Assembly: GCA_003255025.1 (NCBI GenBank)
Contig: QANY01002203.1
Coordinates: 875,316-939,315, forward strand
Source of the DNA: Datisca glomerata
Lineage: Eukaryota; Streptophyta; Magnoliopsida; Cucurbitales; Datiscaceae
Direction of reading: 5' to 3'
DNA length: 64,000 bases
The translations under genes were made by a program, and so were the position numbers. The notes below the pieces were generated by a model that was given only the letters and a program-made list of their open reading frames with translations, did no database searches and was not told the origin of the DNA. Shown one piece after another: positions 60,516-64,000 of the stretch; the first letter of the stretch is position 1, and each line of letters begins with the position of its first letter.

Positions 60516-61610
60516 ACTATTTGAACCCTTCAAGTAGTTATTTTTTATTTTGTCAGTTAACAACCCAAATACCGAGTGACTGCTTGACTAATTTAAGTAG
60601 TTTTTTATGACTACTTAAACATTTTTTACATCTAAAAAAATAGGAGAAAATGAGCGTTAGTTCTTGAAGTGTTCAAGTAACTTTTTATGACTAATTAAAT
60701 TGTTCAAGTAGTTGTCTATGACTACTTGAAGAGTTCAACAGTTTATACACCATTTGACTATTTGAAGGGTTCAAGTAGTTGTTTTATAACTATTTGAAAC
60801 TTTCAAGTAGTTATTTTTTGTTTTGTCAATTAGTAATCCCAATGCCAGGTGACTACTTGAAGGGTTCAAGTAATTTTTTATGACTACTTGAAGGGTTCAA
60901 ATAATTTTTTATGACAACTTGAAGGGTTCAAATAGCTTTTTATAACTACTGGAGCATTTTTGCGTCCAAAAAAGGAGAAAATGAACGTTGAGTACTCGAA
61001 GGGTTCAAGTAGTCATAAAAAGCTATTTGTACCCTTCGAGTTCTCAACGTTCATTTTCTCTTATTTTTTTAGACGCAAAAAAAAGTTCAAGTAGTCATAA
61101 AAAAACTACTTGAACCATTTAAGTAGTCATAAAAAAAATTATTTGAACCATTCAAATAGTCACCTGATGTTTAGGTTACTGACTGAGCAAACAAAAATAA
61201 CTACTTGAAAGGTTCAAGTAGCTGACTACTTGAACCCTTCAAGCAGTCACTTATTTTGACTTCCAGAATCAAAATTAGTACTTGAAGTGTTCAAGTAATC
61301 AGATACAACTACTTGAACCCTTCAAGTAGTTACTTATTTTGACTTCCAGAATAAAAATTCCTGCTTGAAGGGTTCAAGTAGTTGTTTATTTTTTGTCAGT
61401 CAACATTCATACACTAGGTGATTACTTTAAGAGTTCAAGTAGTTATTTATAAATACTTAAACCATTCAAGTAGTTGTTTATGACTACTTGGAAGGTTCAA
61501 GTAATTATTTTTTTCAGTCAATTACTCACACACCAGTTGACTAGTTGAAAGGTTCAAGTAATTGTTGTTTACTACTCAAACCCTTCAAGTAATTACTTTT
61601 TGTTTTAGCT
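60516..61610. repeat. Array of about 20 CTACTTGAA-NNN-TTCAAGTAG palindromes around a long inverted repeat
   Basis: The 21-base imperfect palindrome CTACTTGAAGGGTTCAAGTAG and variants occur about every 50 bases, for example at 60746, 60852, 60882, 61200, 61224, 61310 and 61372. Larger structure: 60960-61012 and 61021-61080 are inverted copies (TGCGTC...GAACGTT... versus ...AACGTTC...GACGCA) with an 8-base loop, and the similarity continues outward to about 60750 and 61245. Direct units also occur: TTATTTTGACTTCCAGAAT is at 61251 and 61332. No protein-coding frame. The array starts about 560 bases upstream of the XYL1 ATG. Confidence 0.85.
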
Positions 61611-62760
61611 CCCCAACCCCCACCCTGTTTGGGTCGGAGGTCGCGATCTCCACGACTTCTTTGAACTCTCCGGAGAACCTAAAAGTTAATGATGCCCTAA
61701 TCTTGGGGACTAAATCTCTCCAACTTTGAAGAGAGAGAGTAAGGAGAAGGATCACCACCCCATGGTTCGAGACGATTCCATAGGGTAGGCACGCGCGGAA
61801 GAAGGGATATAGATTGTGCCCGGTAAAGGTGCTTCATTGCAAAGCAAAGGATGGGACTATCGGCCACATTACATGCCCCTATTAAGGGTAACGACTCTGC
61901 AACCGGGGGGCAGGTAGCCAACACAGATAGACGGCTCACCGAATATGATTATTAATGATAGAAAAATCACCGTGGATGGAACGCCAACAACTTTGAGGTA
62001 TGACATTTAAGGGAAGACGAAGAGGAAAATGACGGTCATGAAAAGGAAGAAGGATCTTGAGAGGAAACCTCAAGGACGAAAGAGGCCCCTAAGGGGGAAG
62101 GATTACTCTTCAACTGAGAAGACACACCAAAGGCAAGTACGAAGATAAAAAATTTAGGATTTCAACTTCGTCTAGGGTGCAGGGATGAAGGAAATAAGAA
62201 GACATGAGATTTATAGGCCTAAAGGAAAACCCGCCCACTTAATGAGCATTAAAGGGGGCCATAAAGCGCCCGATGAAACTATCCCAACCAATGAATGCTC
62301 ATTACGTGGACCAATATGAAAACTTCAGAAGGGCAAACGGTAGAATGAAGCAACGTTTCGGTAACCCTCACTCTTCTCCACACACTACCACGCGCCATTA
62401 GTACTCCCACTTCCGAGGAATCAATGGCCTCAAAACTCGAAAAGGATGAAGCAACGCACGAGCAAGTCACGATGAAATAAATATCAGGTAGCTAATTTCA
62501 TTCCATGTGACCTCTTTCAACGAATAAAGGTATAAGCGTGAGATGCCCTGAGCGAGTAATGAAGTTTACCACCACATTGAGGTAGCTCAGATGTAGAGCT
62601 CAGATAATGAAGTTTTCATACCTGGGTACATAAAGCCACCCAAGTCCTAGACTGGAGGCAACTATTATAAGTGTTTTTTCAACCATCACCAGCGCGATGA
62701 CACGTGTTACACCACACTAAGGAACTCGCAAGAGAGAGAGAGAGTTTCAGAGGAAATGAG
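61611..62760. other. GC-richer non-coding block, possible LTR fragment
   Basis: Sharp rise in G+C compared with both flanks and many GGGG/CCCC runs. No frame with family resemblance; the minus-strand frames at 61939-61697 and 62470-62279 are short and unknown. The sequence texture (stress-promoter-like CACGTG at 62702-62707, GC-rich, no genes) would suit part of a gypsy LTR, but no ends were found. Confidence 0.3.
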
Positions 62761-64000
62761 CTAACTTTACCTGATCAGTATCAAGGGTACACAAGTTACA
62801 TGGAGTTTTTCTTTTTCTCTAAAAATTTTGGTATTCTTGTGAGAGTCAGGTCAACTAACCTCTAATACCTATGTTTCTAGTATTATTATGGAACAATAGA
62901 TAAATAGAACGTTGTTTCTTATTTTTCATGTGAGTATTTCTTGTGTAAGTTTTCGTGACATCAGATGTAAAAAATGAACATGTAAGAAAATAATAAACTC
63001 TATATTTGTATGAATAATCTTATATCACAAACATTACCACGTCATAATTCTGTTAAACAGTGCGGTACTATCTAGCATTCCACGAGAGGAAATTGGTGAA
63101 ATTTCGTGAAAAGAACAGAAATAATTATTTGGCTTTTTTTTCATCTTATACGTTACTCTTCTAATCCAATCACACGAATGACAGATTGTGGACGCATGGT
63201 GGTACCCTACGTCGCAACGTAGAAGAGCGCACGAGATTTGTTCGGTGATAAATTGCTAATTGCGATTCCAACGTGATTTGCGGAGCTTCAGTCCCAAACT
63301 TGTCTCGCATAATCACTAATTTTCTTTGACAAAACACTCTAAATATTCTTATTTATGGATATTTTTTTAAACAAACTTATTTATGGATATTTAGGAATAG
63401 GATTCATGCGTAAACTATTGTCCAGTGTCTCGATCTTACATAACTTTTTTTTTTTTTTTTTGTCAAGAACTGGTGTGGGTTATTCCACAAACTTGTCGAG
63501 GGTGATCGCTCCGTTTCACCGCGTCAAAAGTTGGACTTACCGAACAGGAATAGTTTTAACCGTATCTTAATGGCGTAGCCATGGTCATTGAGATTTATAG
63601 GTAAATCTCAGGAGTAATACTAAGCTAACCATTATGTTAGCAATATCGTTTTTTTTTTCTAACTATTTATTCATAAAGTGTGATGTAGTCATGTAAATCA
63701 CATACTCTACCAAGTTATGTATTATTATGATGCTCATTGTGAATATAAGTTAAGTGTTGATGCAATACGCGTAAATAAAAAGAAAAAAAATAGATCTTTA
63801 ATAAAGATGCAACATTGTGAGCCCATGTCTATGTGCATATCAAGTCAGAATAAGTATTCAGTACACTGATGCTATATAAGATTGCTCTTATAGTATTTGT
63901 TGCTTATCATTTCTTTACCTTAATGGATATCTTGTAGGTGATTTTTTTGTTCAAGATACATTATCATTTTGAGACATTTTTTTTTAGAAATAGACGAGAG
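62761..64000. other. Intergenic, no gene seen
   Basis: AT-rich sequence with a poly-T run at about 63444-63461. The short plus-strand frame at 63355-63570 has no recognisable features. Confidence 0.4.

Noticed and set aside
60516..61610. Heat-shock elements in the palindrome array (GAA-n-TTC)
   Set aside because: Canonical elements have two bases between GAA and TTC; here the gap is three or four, and the conserved part extends well beyond GAA/TTC.
60516..61610. CRISPR-like array
   Set aside because: Repeats are imperfect palindromes with spacers that are themselves related, in a plant nuclear context with no cas genes.

Overview
This window is nuclear DNA from a eudicot plant. It is AT-rich, with large intergenic spaces, spliced genes with GT-AG introns, long introns and heavy transposon content. 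The species cannot be named from the sequence. Four protein-coding genes are supported: a class II LOB-domain transcription factor (2318-3321, +, LBD42-like), a coiled-coil FLX-like protein (34381-35578, +), an AP2/ERF factor of the ERF118/CRF10 type (41557-42567, -), and a GH31 alpha-xylosidase (54520-59958, -, XYL1-like). From memory, LBD42, ERF118 and XYL1 are close neighbours on Arabidopsis chromosome 1 (At1g68510, At1g68550, At1g68560). The window therefore looks like that conserved block, stretched by transposons and with some intervening genes absent.

Layout. 1-1165: 3' end of a Ty1/copia element and part of its LTR. 2.3-3.3 kb: the LOB gene. 3756-6366: a complete non-autonomous CACTA element with matching ends and an ATA target duplication. 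7158-7995: a second, truncated CACTA element. About 8.0-18.8 kb: a decayed Ty3/gypsy element, probably Tat lineage, with gag-pol on the minus strand and a converging plus-strand extra ORF that has its own TATA box; a copia-type LTR interrupts that ORF. 18.8-28.5 kb: a decayed minus-strand Ty1/copia element whose 5' LTR is split by an Athila-like Ty3/gypsy element (22300-27634). 28.5-29.4 kb: LINE remnant. 29.4-30.5 kb: another copia-type LTR.

31.7-35.6 kb holds the FLX-like gene with a long leader intron that contains a MITE. 41.5-43.5 kb holds the ERF118-like gene; its spliced leader can encode a 71-residue upstream peptide. Two inverted copies of one non-autonomous repeat (39.0-39.9 and 50.9-51.7 kb) flank it. 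44.7-50.8 kb contains a SINE-like piece, a GAACCG-rich element, an RNase H fragment and an LTR-retrotransposon end. 54.5-60.0 kb is the alpha-xylosidase gene in three exons. Upstream of it, 60.5-61.6 kb is a dense array of palindromes folded around a long inverted repeat. The remaining 2.4 kb has no recognisable gene.

The four genes do not form a pathway. XYL1 acts in the cell wall, while LBD42, ERF118 and the FLX-like protein are regulators. What links them is ancestral gene order, not shared function.
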